Positions 45,721 through 61,390 of a stretch of 64,000 nt of DNA are shown one piece after another. Under the pieces are notes generated by a model, which saw only the letters and a list, made by a program, of their open reading frames with translations, was not told where the DNA came from and did not search any database. Positions within the stretch are counted from its first letter, which is position 1, and each line of letters opens with the position of its first letter. This DNA is from Megachile rotundata (taxonomy: Eukaryota; Arthropoda; Insecta; Hymenoptera; Megachilidae), in contig NW_027473584.1 in NCBI RefSeq assembly GCF_050947335.1, positions 124,001 through 188,000 of the forward strand, given 5' to 3'. The position numbers and the translations under genes were made by a program.

Positions 45721-48700
45721 ATTGAACGACAATTTCTATACTTGTTACTCTTACTTTTATCAATCTAACTCATATTATTAGCCATATTATGCTTATATGA
45801 TCGATAGAACGACAATTGCTATACTTGTTACTCTTATTGTTATCAATCTAACTCATACTATTAGCCATATTACGCTTATATGATCGATTGAACGAAGATT
45901 ACTGTACTTATTACTTTTATTATTATCAATCTAACTCATATTATTAGCCATATTATGCTTATATGATCGATTGAACGACAATTACTATACTTATTACTCT
46001 TATTATTATCAATCTAACTCATATTATTAGCCATATTATGCTTATATGATCGATAGAACGACAATTACTATACTTATTACTCTTATTAATGTCAATCTAA
46101 CTCATATTATTGGCCATATTATGTGGATATGATCGATAGGACGACAATTACTATACTCATTACTCTTATTATCATCCATCTAACTCATATTATTAGCCAT
46201 ATTATGCTTACATGATCGATAGAACGACAATTACTATACTTATTACTCTTATTAATGTCAATCTAACTCATATTATTGGCCATATTATGTGGATATGATC
46301 GATAGGACGACAAGTACTATACTCATTACTCTTATTATTATCAATCTAACTCATATTATTAACCATATTATGCAGACATGATCGATAGAACGACAATTAC
46401 TATACTTATTACTCTTGCTGCTATCAATCTAACTCATATTATTAGCCATATTATGCTTATATGATCGATAGAAAGACAATTGCTATACTTATTGCTCTTA
46501 CTATTGTCAAGCTAACTCATATTATTAGCCATATTATGCTTATATGATCGATTGAACGAAGATTACTGTACTTATTACACTTATTATTACCAATCTAACT
46601 CATATTATTAGCCATATTATGCTTATATTATCGATAGAACGACATATACTATGCTTGTTACTCATATTATTATCTATCTAACTCATATCATTGGCCATAT
46701 TATGCTTATATGATCGATTGAACGACAATTACTATACTTGTTACTCTTACTATTATCAATCTAACTCATATTATTAGCCATATTATGCTTATATGATCGA
46801 TTGAACGAAGATTACTGTACTTATTACTCTTATTATTATCAATCTAACTCATATTATTAGCCATATTATGCTTATATGATCGATAGAACGACAATTACTA
46901 TACTTGTTACTCTTATTATTATCAATCTAACCCATATTATTAGCCATATTATGCTTAAGTGATCGATAGAGCGACAATTACTATACTTATTACTCTTATT
47001 ATTATCAATCTAACTCATATTATTAGCCATATTATGCTTATATGATCGATTGAACGACAATTACTACACTTATTCCTGTTACTATTATCAATCTAACTCA
47101 TATTATTGGCCATATTATGCTTATATGATCGATAGAATGACAATTACTATACTTATTACTCTTACTTTTACCAATCTAACTCATATTATTAGACATATTA
47201 TGCTCATATGATCGATTGAACGACAATTACTGCACTTGTTACTCTCATTATTATCAATCCAACTCGTATTATTAGCCATATTATGCTTATATTATCGATA
47301 GAACGACAATTGCTATACTTGTTACTCTTACTATTATCAATCTAACTCATATTATTAGCCATATTATGCTTATATGATCGATTGATCGACAATTAGTTTA
47401 CTTGTTACTCTTACTATTATCAATCTAACTCATATTATTGGCCATATTATGCTTATATGATCGATTGAACGATGATTACCGTACTTATTACTCTTATTAT
47501 TACCAATCTAACTCATATTATTAGCCACATTATGCTTATATGATCGATTGAACGACAATTTCTATACTTGTTACTCTCATTATTATCAATCTAATTCATA
47601 TTATTAGCCATATTATGCTTATATGATCGATAGAACGACAATTACTGTACTCATTACTCTTATTATTACCAATCTAACTCATATTATTAGCCATATTATG
47701 CTTATACTATCGATAGAACGACAATTACTTTACTTGTTACTCTTACTATTATCAATCTAACTCATATTATTGGCCATATTATGCTTATATGATCGATTAA
47801 ACGAGGATTACTGTACTTACTACTCTTATTATTACCAATCTAACTCATATTATTAGCCATATTATGCTTATATTATCGATAGAACGACAATTACTATACT
47901 TGTTACTCTTATTATTATCAATCTAACTCATATTATTAGCCATATTATGCTTATATGACCGATTGAACGACAATTTCTAAACCTGTTACTTTAATTATTA
48001 TCAATCTAACGCATATTATTAGCCATATTATGCTTATATGATCGATAGAATGACAATTACTATACTTATTACTCTTACTATTATCAATCTAACTCATATT
48101 ATTAGCCATATTATGCTTATATGATCGATTGAACGACAATTACTATACTTGTTACTCTCATTATTATCAATCTAGCTCATATTATTAGCCATATTATGCT
48201 TATATTATCGATAGAACGACAATTGCTATACTTGTTACTCTTATTATTATCAATCTAACTCATATTACTAGCCATATTATGCTTATACTATCGATAGAAC
48301 GACAATTACTTTACTTGTTACTCTTACTATTATCAATCTAACTCATATTATTGGCCATATTATGCTTATATGATCGATTGAACGAGGATTACTATACCTG
48401 TCACTCTTATTATTATCAATCTAACTCATATTATTAGCCATATGATGCTTAAATTATCGATAGAACGACAATTGCTATACTTGTTACTCTTATTATTATC
48501 AATCTAACTCATATTATTAGCCATATTATGCTTATATGATCGATTGAACGAAGATTACTGTACTTATTGCTCTTACTATTATCAATCTAACTCATATTAT
48601 TAGCCATATTATGCTTATATGATCGATTGATCGACAATTAGTTTACTTGTTACTCTTACTATTATCAATCTAACTCATATTATTGGCCATATTATGCTTA

Positions 48701-49085
48701 TATGATCGATTGAACGATGATTACCGTACTTATTACTCTTATTATTACCAATCTAACTCATATTATTAGCCACATTATGCTTATATTATCGATAGAACGA
48801 CAATTACTATACTTGTTACTCTTATTATGACCAATCTAATTCATATTATTAGCCATATTATGCTTAAATTATCGATAGAACGACAATTACTGTACTTGTT
48901 ACTCTTATTATTATCAATCTAACTCATATTACTAGCCATATTATGCTTATATGATCGATTGAGCGACAATTCCTATACTTGTTACTCTCATTATTATCAA
49001 TCTAACAGATATTATTAGCCATATTATGCTCATATGATCGATAGAACGACAATTACTATACTTACTACTCTTATTATTATCAATC
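45721..49085 (+). repeat. HOR copy J2, 40 monomers (3320 bp)
   Basis: Directly followed by J3 at an offset of 3320 bp (40 x 83). Anchors are GACAATTGCT (45811/49131), ACATATACT (46638/49958) and ACAATTACTG (47223/50543). I saw no base difference between J2 and J3 on spot comparison of many lines. The copy ends inside monomer 49045-49127, about three monomers before the end shared by J1 and J3. Confidence 0.88.
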
Positions 49086-52000
49086 TAACTCATATTATTA
49101 GCCATATTATGCTTATATGATCGATAGAACGACAATTGCTATACTTGTTACTCTTATTGTTATCAATCTAACTCATACTATTAGCCATATTACGCTTATA
49201 TGATCGATTGAACGAAGATTACTGTACTTATTACTTTTATTATTATCAATCTAACTCATATTATTAGCCATATTATGCTTATATGATCGATTGAACGACA
49301 ATTACTATACTTATTACTCTTATTATTATCAATCTAACTCATATTATTAGCCATATTATGCTTATATGATCGATAGAACGACAATTACTATACTTATTAC
49401 TCTTATTAATGTCAATCTAACTCATATTATTGGCCATATTATGTGGATATGATCGATAGGACGACAATTACTATACTCATTACTCTTATTATCATCCATC
49501 TAACTCATATTATTAGCCATATTATGCTTACATGATCGATAGAACGACAATTACTATACTTATTACTCTTATTAATGTCAATCTAACTCATATTATTGGC
49601 CATATTATGTGGATATGATCGATAGGACGACAAGTACTATACTCATTACTCTTATTATTATCAATCTAACTCATATTATTAACCATATTATGCAGACATG
49701 ATCGATAGAACGACAATTACTATACTTATTACTCTTGCTGCTATCAATCTAACTCATATTATTAGCCATATTATGCTTATATGATCGATAGAAAGACAAT
49801 TGCTATACTTATTGCTCTTACTATTGTCAAGCTAACTCATATTATTAGCCATATTATGCTTATATGATCGATTGAACGAAGATTACTGTACTTATTACAC
49901 TTATTATTACCAATCTAACTCATATTATTAGCCATATTATGCTTATATTATCGATAGAACGACATATACTATGCTTGTTACTCATATTATTATCTATCTA
50001 ACTCATATCATTGGCCATATTATGCTTATATGATCGATTGAACGACAATTACTATACTTGTTACTCTTACTATTATCAATCTAACTCATATTATTAGCCA
50101 TATTATGCTTATATGATCGATTGAACGAAGATTACTGTACTTATTACTCTTATTATTATCAATCTAACTCATATTATTAGCCATATTATGCTTATATGAT
50201 CGATAGAACGACAATTACTATACTTGTTACTCTTATTATTATCAATCTAACCCATATTATTAGCCATATTATGCTTAAGTGATCGATAGAGCGACAATTA
50301 CTATACTTATTACTCTTATTATTATCAATCTAACTCATATTATTAGCCATATTATGCTTATATGATCGATTGAACGACAATTACTACACTTATTCCTGTT
50401 ACTATTATCAATCTAACTCATATTATTGGCCATATTATGCTTATATGATCGATAGAATGACAATTACTATACTTATTACTCTTACTTTTACCAATCTAAC
50501 TCATATTATTAGACATATTATGCTCATATGATCGATTGAACGACAATTACTGCACTTGTTACTCTCATTATTATCAATCCAACTCGTATTATTAGCCATA
50601 TTATGCTTATATTATCGATAGAACGACAATTGCTATACTTGTTACTCTTACTATTATCAATCTAACTCATATTATTAGCCATATTATGCTTATATGATCG
50701 ATTGATCGACAATTAGTTTACTTGTTACTCTTACTATTATCAATCTAACTCATATTATTGGCCATATTATGCTTATATGATCGATTGAACGATGATTACC
50801 GTACTTATTACTCTTATTATTACCAATCTAACTCATATTATTAGCCACATTATGCTTATATGATCGATTGAACGACAATTTCTATACTTGTTACTCTCAT
50901 TATTATCAATCTAATTCATATTATTAGCCATATTATGCTTATATGATCGATAGAACGACAATTACTGTACTCATTACTCTTATTATTACCAATCTAACTC
51001 ATATTATTAGCCATATTATGCTTATACTATCGATAGAACGACAATTACTTTACTTGTTACTCTTACTATTATCAATCTAACTCATATTATTGGCCATATT
51101 ATGCTTATATGATCGATTAAACGAGGATTACTGTACTTACTACTCTTATTATTACCAATCTAACTCATATTATTAGCCATATTATGCTTATATTATCGAT
51201 AGAACGACAATTACTATACTTGTTACTCTTATTATTATCAATCTAACTCATATTATTAGCCATATTATGCTTATATGACCGATTGAACGACAATTTCTAA
51301 ACCTGTTACTTTAATTATTATCAATCTAACGCATATTATTAGCCATATTATGCTTATATGATCGATAGAATGACAATTACTATACTTATTACTCTTACTA
51401 TTATCAATCTAACTCATATTATTAGCCATATTATGCTTATATGATCGATTGAACGACAATTACTATACTTGTTACTCTCATTATTATCAATCTAGCTCAT
51501 ATTATTAGCCATATTATGCTTATATTATCGATAGAACGACAATTGCTATACTTGTTACTCTTATTATTATCAATCTAACTCATATTACTAGCCATATTAT
51601 GCTTATACTATCGATAGAACGACAATTACTTTACTTGTTACTCTTACTATTATCAATCTAACTCATATTATTGGCCATATTATGCTTATATGATCGATTG
51701 AACGAGGATTACTATACCTGTCACTCTTATTATTATCAATCTAACTCATATTATTAGCCATATGATGCTTAAATTATCGATAGAACGACAATTGCTATAC
51801 TTGTTACTCTTATTATTATCAATCTAACTCATATTATTAGCCATATTATGCTTATATGATCGATTGAACGAAGATTACTGTACTTATTGCTCTTACTATT
51901 ATCAATCTAACTCATATTATTAGCCATATTATGCTTATATGATCGATTGATCGACAATTAGTTTACTTGTTACTCTTACTATTATCAATCTAACTCATAT

Positions 52001-52660
52001 TATTGGCCATATTATGCTTATATGATCGATTGAACGATGATTACCGTACTTATTACTCTTATTATTACCAATCTAACTCATATTATTAGCCACATTATGC
52101 TTATATTATCGATAGAACGACAATTACTATACTTGTTACTCTTATTATGACCAATCTAATTCATATTATTAGCCATATTATGCTTAAATTATCGATAGAA
52201 CGACAATTACTGTACTTGTTACTCTTATTATTATCAATCTAACTCATATTACTAGCCATATTATGCTTATATGATCGATTGAGCGACAATTCCTATACTT
52301 GTTACTCTCATTATTATCAATCTAACAGATATTATTAGCCATATTATGCTCATATGATCGATAGAACGACAATTACTATACTTACTACTCTTATTATTAT
52401 CAATCTAACTCATATTACTAGCTATATTATGCTTATATGATCGATTGAGCGACAATTCCTATACTTGTTACTCTCATTATTATCAATCTAACACATATTA
52501 TTAGCCATATTATGCTTATATGATCGATAGAACGACAATTACTATACTTATTATTCTTATTATTATCAATCTAACTCATATTACTAGCCATATTATGCTT
52601 ATATGATCGATTGAACGACAATTTCTAAACCTGTTACTTTCATTATTATCAATCTAACTC
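49086..52660 (+). repeat. HOR copy J3, 40 monomers plus shared tail
   Basis: The junction with J2 lies in 49077-49098. The left side of that monomer (CTTACTACTCTTATTATTA) is J-end type. The right side (TTATTAGCC and GATCGATAG) is J-start type. J3 keeps the tail TTACTAGCTATATTATGC (about 52420) also found in J1 (about 42127), which J2 has lost. Confidence 0.87.
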
Positions 52661-53020
52661 ATATTATTAGCCATATTATGCTTATATGATCGATTGAACG
52701 AAGATTACTGTACTCATTACTCTTATTATTACCAATCTAACTCATATTATTAGCCATATTATGCTTATACTATCGATAGAACGACAATTACTTTACTTGT
52801 TACTCTTACTATTATCAATCTAACTCATATTATTGGCCATATTATGCTTATATGATCGATTAAACGAGGATTACTGTACTTACTACTCTTATTATTACCA
52901 ATCTAACTCATATTATTAGCCATATTATGCTTATATTATCGATAGAACGACAATTACTATACTTGTTACTCTTATTATTATCAATCTAACTCATATTATT
53001 AGCCATATTATGCTTATATG
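52661..53020 (+). repeat. Connecting monomers after J3
   Basis: About four monomers with GAAGATTACTGTACTCATT, CTTTACTTG with TTGGCC, and GATTAAACGAGG. They match the common run at 34900-35250 but enter it from a different monomer, which is a further exchange junction near 52660-52720. Confidence 0.65.
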
Positions 53021-56000
53021 ACCGATTGAACGACAATTTCTAAACCTGTTACCTTAATTATTATCAATCTAACGCATATTATTAGCCATATTATGCTTAT
53101 ATGATCGATAGAATGACAATTACTATACTTATTACTCTTACTATTATCAATCTAACTCATATTATTAGCCATATTATGCTTATATGATCGATTGAACGAA
53201 GATTACTGTACTTATTACTCTTATTAATATCAATCTAACTCATATTATTGGCCATATTACGTGGATATGATCGATAGGACGACAATTACTATACTCATTA
53301 CTCTTATTATTATCAATCTAACTCATATTATTAGCCATATTATGCTTATATGATCGATTGAACGACAATTACTATACTTGTTACTCTCATTATTATCAAT
53401 CTAGCTCATATTATTAGCCATATTATGCTTATATTATCGATAGAACGACAATTGCTATACTTGTTACTCTTATTATTATCAATCTAACTCATATTATTAG
53501 CCATATTATGCTTACATGATCAATTGAACGACAATTTCTAAACCTGTTACTTTCATTGTTATAAATCTAACTCATATTATTAGCCATATTATGCTTATAC
53601 TATCGATAGAACGACAATTACTTTACTTGTTACTCTTACTATTATCAATCTAACTCATATTATTGGCCATATTATGCTTATATGATCGATTGAACGAGGA
53701 TTACTATACCTGTCACTCTTATTATTATCAATCTAACTCATATTATTAGCCATATGATGCTTAAATTATCGATAGAACGACAATTACTGTACTTGTTACT
53801 CTTATTATTATCAATCTAACTCATATTACTAGCCATATTATGCTTATATGATCGATTGAGCGACAATTCCTATACTTGTTACTCTCATTATTATCAATCT
53901 AACACATATTATTAGCCATATTATGCTTATATGATCGATAGAACGACAATTACTCTACTTATTACTCTTATTATTATCAATCTAACTCATATTATTAGCC
54001 ATATTATTCTTATATGATCGATTGAACGACAATTACTATACTTGTTACTCTTACTATTATCAATCTAACTCATATTATTAGCCATATTATGCTTATATGA
54101 TTGATTGAACGACAATTTCTAATCCTGTTACTCTCATTATTATCAATCTAACTCATATTATTAGCCATATTATGCTTATATTATCGATAGAACGACAATT
54201 ACTATACCTGTTACTCTTATTATTATCAATCTAACTCATATTATTAGCCATATTATGCTTGTATGATCGATTGAACGACAATTTCTAAACCTGTTACTCT
54301 CATTATTATCAATCTAACTCATATTATTAGCCATATTATGCTTATATGATCGATAGAATGACAATTACTATACTTATTGCTCTTACTATTGTCAAGCTAA
54401 CTCATATTATTAGCCATATTATGCTTATATGATCGATTGAACGAAGATTACTGTACTCATTACTCTTATTATTATCAATCTAACTCATATTATTAGCCAT
54501 ATTATGCTTATATGATCGATTGAACGACAATTACTATACTTGTTACTCTTATTATTATCAATCTAACTCATATTATTAGCCATATTATGCTTATATGATC
54601 GATTGAACGACAATTTCTATACTTGTTACTCTCATTATTATCAATCTAACTCATATTATTAGCCATAATATGCTTATATGATCGATTGAACGAAGGTTAC
54701 TGTTCTTATTACTCTTATTATTACCAATCTAACACATATTATTAGCCATATTATGCTTATATTAACGATAGAACGACAATTACTATACTTGTTACTCTTA
54801 TTATTATCAATCTAACTCATATTATTAGCCATATTATGCTTATATGATCGATTGAACGACAATTTCTAAACCTGGTACTTTCATTATTATCAATCTAACT
54901 CATATTATTAGCCATATAATGCTTATATGATCGATAGAACGACAATTGCTATACTTGTTACTCTTATTATTATCAATCTAACTCATATTATTAGCCATAT
55001 TATGCTTAAATTATCGATAGAACGACAATTACTGTACTTGTTACTCTTATTATTATCAATCTAACTCATATTACTAGCCATATTATGCTTATATGATCGA
55101 TTGAGCGACAATTCCTATACTTGTTACTCTCATTATTATCAATCTAACACATATTATTAGCCATATTATGCTTATATGATCGATAGAACGACAATTACTA
55201 TACTTATTATTCTTATTATTATCAATCTAACTCATATTACTAGCCATATTATGCTTATATGATCGATTGAACGACAATTTCTAAACCTGTTACTTTCATT
55301 ATTATCAATCTAACTCATATTATTAGCCATATTATGCTTATACTATCGATAGAACGACAATTACTATACTTCTTACTCTTATTAATATCAATCTAACTCA
55401 TATTATTGGCCATATTATGTGGATATGATCGATAGGACGACAATTACTATACTCATTACTCTTATTATTATCCATCTAACTCATATTATTAGCCATATTA
55501 TACTTATATGATCGATTCAACGAGGATTACTATACTTGTTACTCATATTATTATCAATCTAACTCATATTATTAGCCATATTATGCTTATACTATCGATA
55601 GAACGACAATTAGTTTACTTGTTACTCTTACTATTATCAATCTAACTCATATTATTGGCCATATTATGCTTATATGATCGTTTGAACGAGGATTACTATA
55701 CTTGTTACTCTTATTATTATCAATCTAACTCATATTATTAGCCATATTATGCTTATATGATCGATTGAACGACAATTTCTATACTTGTTACTCTCATTAT
55801 TATCAATCTAACTCATATTATTAGCCATATTATGCTTATATGATCGATAGAACGACAATTACTATACTCATTACTCTTATTATTATCAATCTAACTCATA
55901 TTATTAGCCATATAATGCTTATACTATCGATAGAACGACAATTAGTTTACTTGTTACTCTTACTATTATCAATCTAACTCATATTATTGGCCATATTATG

Positions 56001-56800
56001 CTATATGATCGATTGAACGAGGATTACTATACTTGTTACTCTTATTATTATCAATCTAACTCATATTATTAGCCATATTATGCTTATATGATCGATTGAA
56101 CGACAATTTCTATACTTGTTACTCTCATTATTATCAATCTAACTCATATTATTAGCCATAATATGCTTATATGATCGATTGAACGAAGATTACTGTACTT
56201 ATTACTCTTATTATTACCAATCTAACTCATATTATTAGCCATATTATGCATATATTATCGATAGAACGACAATTACTATACTTGTTACTCTTATTATTAT
56301 CAATCTAACTCATATTATTAGCCATATTATGCTTATATGATCGATTGAACGACAATTTCTATACTTGTTACTCTTACTTTTATCAATCTAACTCATATTA
56401 TTAGCCATATTATGCTTATATGATCGATAGAACGACAATTGCTATACTTGTTACTCTTATTGTTATCAATCTAACTCATACTATTAGCCATATTACGCTT
56501 ATATGATCGATTGAACGAAGATTACTGTACTTATTACTTTTATTATTATCAATCTAACTCATATTATTAGCCATATTATGCTTATATGATCGATTGAACG
56601 ACAATTACTATACTTATTACTCTTATTATTATCAATCTAACTCATATTATTAGCCATATTATGCTTATATGATCGATAGAACGACAATTACTATACTTAT
56701 TACTCTTATTAATATCAATCTAACTCATATTATTGGCCATATTATGTGGATATGATCGATAGGACGACAATTACTATACTCATTACTCTTATTATCATCC
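53021..56800 (+). repeat. Long-range duplicated block I', pairs with 35251-38770
   Basis: Partner of block I at 212-216 monomers. Private changes include ACCTTAATT (about 53050), ATTACGTGG (about 53258) and GATTGATTGAACG (about 54100). It holds the 82-bp monomer at 55934. Monomers present near 37630-37740 and 38000-38160 in block I are missing after about 55570. Confidence 0.75.
55934..56015 (+). repeat. 82-bp monomer 11 (monomer 675)
   Basis: GCTATATG at 56000, 212 monomers after the previous one, in the long-range partner of block I. Confidence 0.95.
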
Positions 56801-58980
56801 ATCTAACTCATATTATTAGCCATATTATGCTTATATGATCGATAGAACGACAATTACTATACTTATTACTCTCATTATTATCAATCTAACTCATATTATT
56901 AGCCATAATATGCTTATATGATCGATTGAACGAAGATTACTGTACTTATTACTCTTATTATTACCAATCTAACTCATATTATTAGCCATATTATGCTTAT
57001 ATTATCGATAGAACGACAATTACTATACTTGTTACTCTTATTATTATCAATCTAACTCATATTATTAGCCATATTATGCTTATATGATCGATTGAACGAC
57101 AATTTCTATACTTGTTACTCTCATTATTATCAATCTAACCCATATTATTAGCCATATTATGCTTAAGTGATCGATAGAGCGACAATTACTATACTTATTA
57201 CTCTTATTATTATCAATCTAACTCATATTATTACCCATATTATGTTTATATGATCGATAGAACGACAATTACTATACTTATTACTCTTATTAATGTCAAT
57301 CTAACTCATATTATTGGCCATATTATGTGGATATGATCGATAGGACGACAAGTACTATACTCATTACTCTTATTATTATCAATCTAACTCATATTATTAA
57401 CCATATTATGCAGATATGATCGATAGAACGACAATTACTATACTTATTACTCTTGCTGTTATCAATCTAACTCATATTATTAGCCATATTATGCTTATAT
57501 GATCGATAGAAAGACAATTGCTATACTTATTGCTCTTACTATTGTCAAGCTAACTCATATTATTAGCCATATTATGCTTATATGATCGATTGAACGAAGA
57601 TTACTGTACTTATTACACTTATTATTACCAATCTAACTCATATTATTAGCCATATTATGCTTATATTATCGATAGAACGACATATACTATGCTTGTTACT
57701 CATATTATTATCAATCTAACTCATATCATTCGCCATATTATGCTTATATGATCGATTGAACGACAATTACTATACTTGTTACTCTTACTATTATCAATCT
57801 AACTCATATTATTAGCCATATTATGCTTATATGATCGATTGAACGAAGATTACTGTACTTATTACTCTTATTATTATCAATCTAACTCATATTATTAGCC
57901 ATATTATGCTTATATGATCGATTGAACGACAATTACTATACTTGTTACTCTTATTATTATCAATCTAACTCATATTATTAGCCATATTATGCTTATATGA
58001 TCGATTGAACGACAATTTCTATACTTGTTACTCTCATTATTATCAATCTAACTCATATTATTAGCCATATTATGCTTATATGATCGATAGAACGACAATT
58101 ACTATACTTGTTACTCTTATTATTATCAATCTAACCCATATTATTAGCCATATTATGCTTAAGTGATCGATAGAGCGACAATTACTATACTTATTACTCT
58201 TATTATTATCAATCTAACTCATATTATTAGCCATATTATGCTTATATGATCGATTGAACGACAATTACTACACTTATTCCTGTTACTATTATCAATCTAA
58301 CTCATATTATTGGCCATATTATGCTTATATGATCGATAGAATGACAATTACTATACTTATTACTCTTACTTTTACCAATCTAACTCATATTATTAGACAT
58401 ATTATGCTTATATGATCGATTGAACGACAATTACTATACTTGTTACTCTTACTATTATCAATCTAACTCATATTATTAGCCATATTATGCTTATATGATC
58501 GATTGAACGAAGATTACTGTACTTATTACTCTTATTATTACCAATCTAACTCATATTATTAGCCATATTATGCTTATACTATCGATAGAACGACAATTAC
58601 TTTACTTGTTACTCTTACTATTATCAATCTAACTCATATTATTGGCCATATTATGCTTATATGATCGATTAAACGAGGATTACTGTACTTACTACTCTTA
58701 TTATTACCAATCTAACTCATATTATTAGCCATATTATGCTTATATTATCGATAGAACGACAATTACTATACTTGTTACTCTTATTATTATCAATCTAACT
58801 CATATTATTAGCCATATTATGCTTATATGACCGATTGAACGACAATTTCTAAACCTGTTACTTTAATTATTATCAATCTAACGCATATTATTAGCCATAT
58901 TATGCTTATATGATCGATAGAATGACAATTACTATACTTATTACTCTTACTATTATCAATCTAACTCATATTATTAGCCA
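56801..58980 (+). repeat. Mosaic block with divergent cassette
   Basis: Contains one full divergent cassette (GCAGATATG 57410, AGAAAGAC about 57508, ACATATACT 57676), two CTTAAGTG monomers (57162 and 58158) and the CTTTAATTATTATC/AACGCAT run. Its latter half overlaps the next segment at 16-18 monomers. Confidence 0.7.
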
Positions 58981-59989
58981 TATTATGCTTATATGATCGA
59001 TAGAAAGACAATTGCTATACTTATTGCTCTTACTATTGTCAAGCTAACTCATATTATTAGCCATATTATGCTTATATGATCGATTGAACGAAGATTACTG
59101 TACTTATTACACTTATTATTACCAATCTAACTCATATTATTAGCCATATTATGCTTATATTATCGATAGAACGACATATACTATGCTTGTTACTCATATT
59201 ATTATCAATCTAACTCATATCATTCGCCATATAATGCTTATATGATCGATTGAACGACAATTACTATACTTGTTACTCTTACTATTATCAATCTAACTCA
59301 TATTATTAGCCATATTATGCTTATATGATCGATTGAACGAAGATTACTGTACTTATTACTCTTATTATTATCAATCTAACTCATATTATTAGCCATATTA
59401 TGCTTATATGATCGATTGAACGACAATTACTATACTTGTTACTCTTATTATTATCAATCTAACTCATATTATTAGCCATATTATGCTTATATGATCGATT
59501 GAACGACAATTTCTATACTTGTTACTCTCATTATTATCAATCTAACTCATATTATTAGCCATATTATGCTTATATGATCGATAGAACGACAATTACTATA
59601 CTTGTTACTCTTATTATTATCAATCTAACCCATATTATTAGCCATATTATGCTTAAGTGATCGATAGAGCGACAATTACTATACTTATTACTCTTATTAT
59701 TATCAATCTAACTCATATTATTAGCCATATTATGCTTATATGATCGATTGAACGACAATTACTACACTTATTCCTGTTACTATTATCAATCTAACTCATA
59801 TTATTGGCCATATTATGCTTATATGATCGATAGAATGACAATTACTATACTTATTACTCTTACTTTTACCAATCTAACTCATATTATTAGCCATATTACG
59901 CTTATACTATCGATAGAACGACAATTACTTTACTTGTTACTCTTACTATTATCAATCTAACTCATATTATTGGCCATATTATGCTTATA
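58981..59989 (+). repeat. 18-monomer repeat of 57490-58490
   Basis: The AGAAAGAC monomer recurs at 1494 bp (57511 and 59005), as do ACATATACT (57676 and 59170) and CTTAAGTG (58158 and 59652). The monomer around 59829-59911 ends in ATTACGCTTATACTATC, a combination I did not see elsewhere; it looks like an independent TATG to TACG change or a hybrid. Confidence 0.72.
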
Positions 59990-61390
59990 TGATCGATTAA
60001 ACGAGGATTACTGTACTTACTACTCTTATCATTACCAATCTAACTCATATTATTAGCCATATTATGCTTATATTATCGATAGAACGACAATTACTATACT
60101 TGTTACTCTTATTATTATCAATCTAACTCATATTATTAGCCATATTATGCTTATATGACCGATTGAACGACAATTTCTAAACCTGTTACTTTAATTATTA
60201 TCAATCTAACGCATATTATTAGCCATATTATGCTTATATGATCGATAGAATGACAATTACTATACTTATTACTCTTACTATTATCAATCTAACTCATATT
60301 ATTAGCCATATTATGCTTATATGATCGATTGAACGAAGATTACTGTACTTATTACTCTTATTAATATCAATCTAACTCATATTATTGGCCATATTATGTG
60401 GATATGATCGATAGGACGACAATTACTATACTCATTACTCTTATTATTATCAATCTAACTCATATTATTAGCCATATTATGCTTATATGATCGATTGAAC
60501 GACAATTACTATACTTGTTACTCTCATTATTATCAATCTAGCTCATATTATTAGCCATATTATGCTTATATTATCGATAGAACGACAATTGCTATACTTG
60601 TCACTCTTATTATTATCAATCTAACTCATATTATTAGCCATATTATGCTTACATGATCAATTGAACGACAATTTCTAAACCTGTTACTTTCATTGTTATA
60701 AATCTAACTCATATTATTAGCCATATTATGCTTATACTATCGATAGAACGACAATTACTTTACTTGTTACTCTTACTATTATCAATCTAACTCATATTAT
60801 TGGCCATATTATGCTTATATGATCGATTGAACGAGGATTACTATACCTGTCACTCTTATTATTATCAATCTAACTCATATTATTAGCCATATGATGCTTA
60901 AATTATCGATAGAACGACAATTACTGTACTTGTTACTCTTATTATTATCAATCTAACTCATATTACTAGCCATATTATGCTTATATGATCGATTGAGCGA
61001 CAATTCCTATACTTGTTACTCTCATTATTATCAATCTAACACATATTATTAGCCATATTATGCTTATATGATCGATAGAACGACAATTACTATACTTATT
61101 ACTCTTATTATTATCAATCTAACTCATATTATTAGCCATATTATTCCTATATGATCGATTGAACGACAATTACTACACTTATTACTGTTACTATTATCAA
61201 TCTAACTCATATTATTAGCCATATTATGCTTATATGATCGATTGAACGACAATTACTATACTTGCTACTCTCATTATTATCAATCTAACTCATATTATTA
61301 GCCATATAATGCTTATATGATCGATAGAACGACAATTGCTATACTTGTTACTCTTATTATTATCAATCTAACTCATATTATTAGCCATAT
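59990..61390 (+). repeat. Block shared with both B copies
   Basis: AAACCTGTTA at 60179 pairs with 595 (718 monomers) and with 53042 (86 monomers). About 60650-61390 pairs with 6710-7450 at 650 monomers. The same ordered run thus lies at both ends of the window, nearly 60 kb apart. Private changes include CTTGTCACTC (about 60597) and ATTATTCCTATATG (about 61141). Confidence 0.75.

Noticed and set aside
59748..59960. A 70-codon open frame on the + strand starting at TTG
   Set aside because: It lies wholly in the satellite, spans about 2.6 monomers, uses a TTG start and has a low-complexity product rich in T, Y, L and I. The 83-bp monomer shifts frame every repeat, so it is open only through local substitutions. 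Nothing supports translation.
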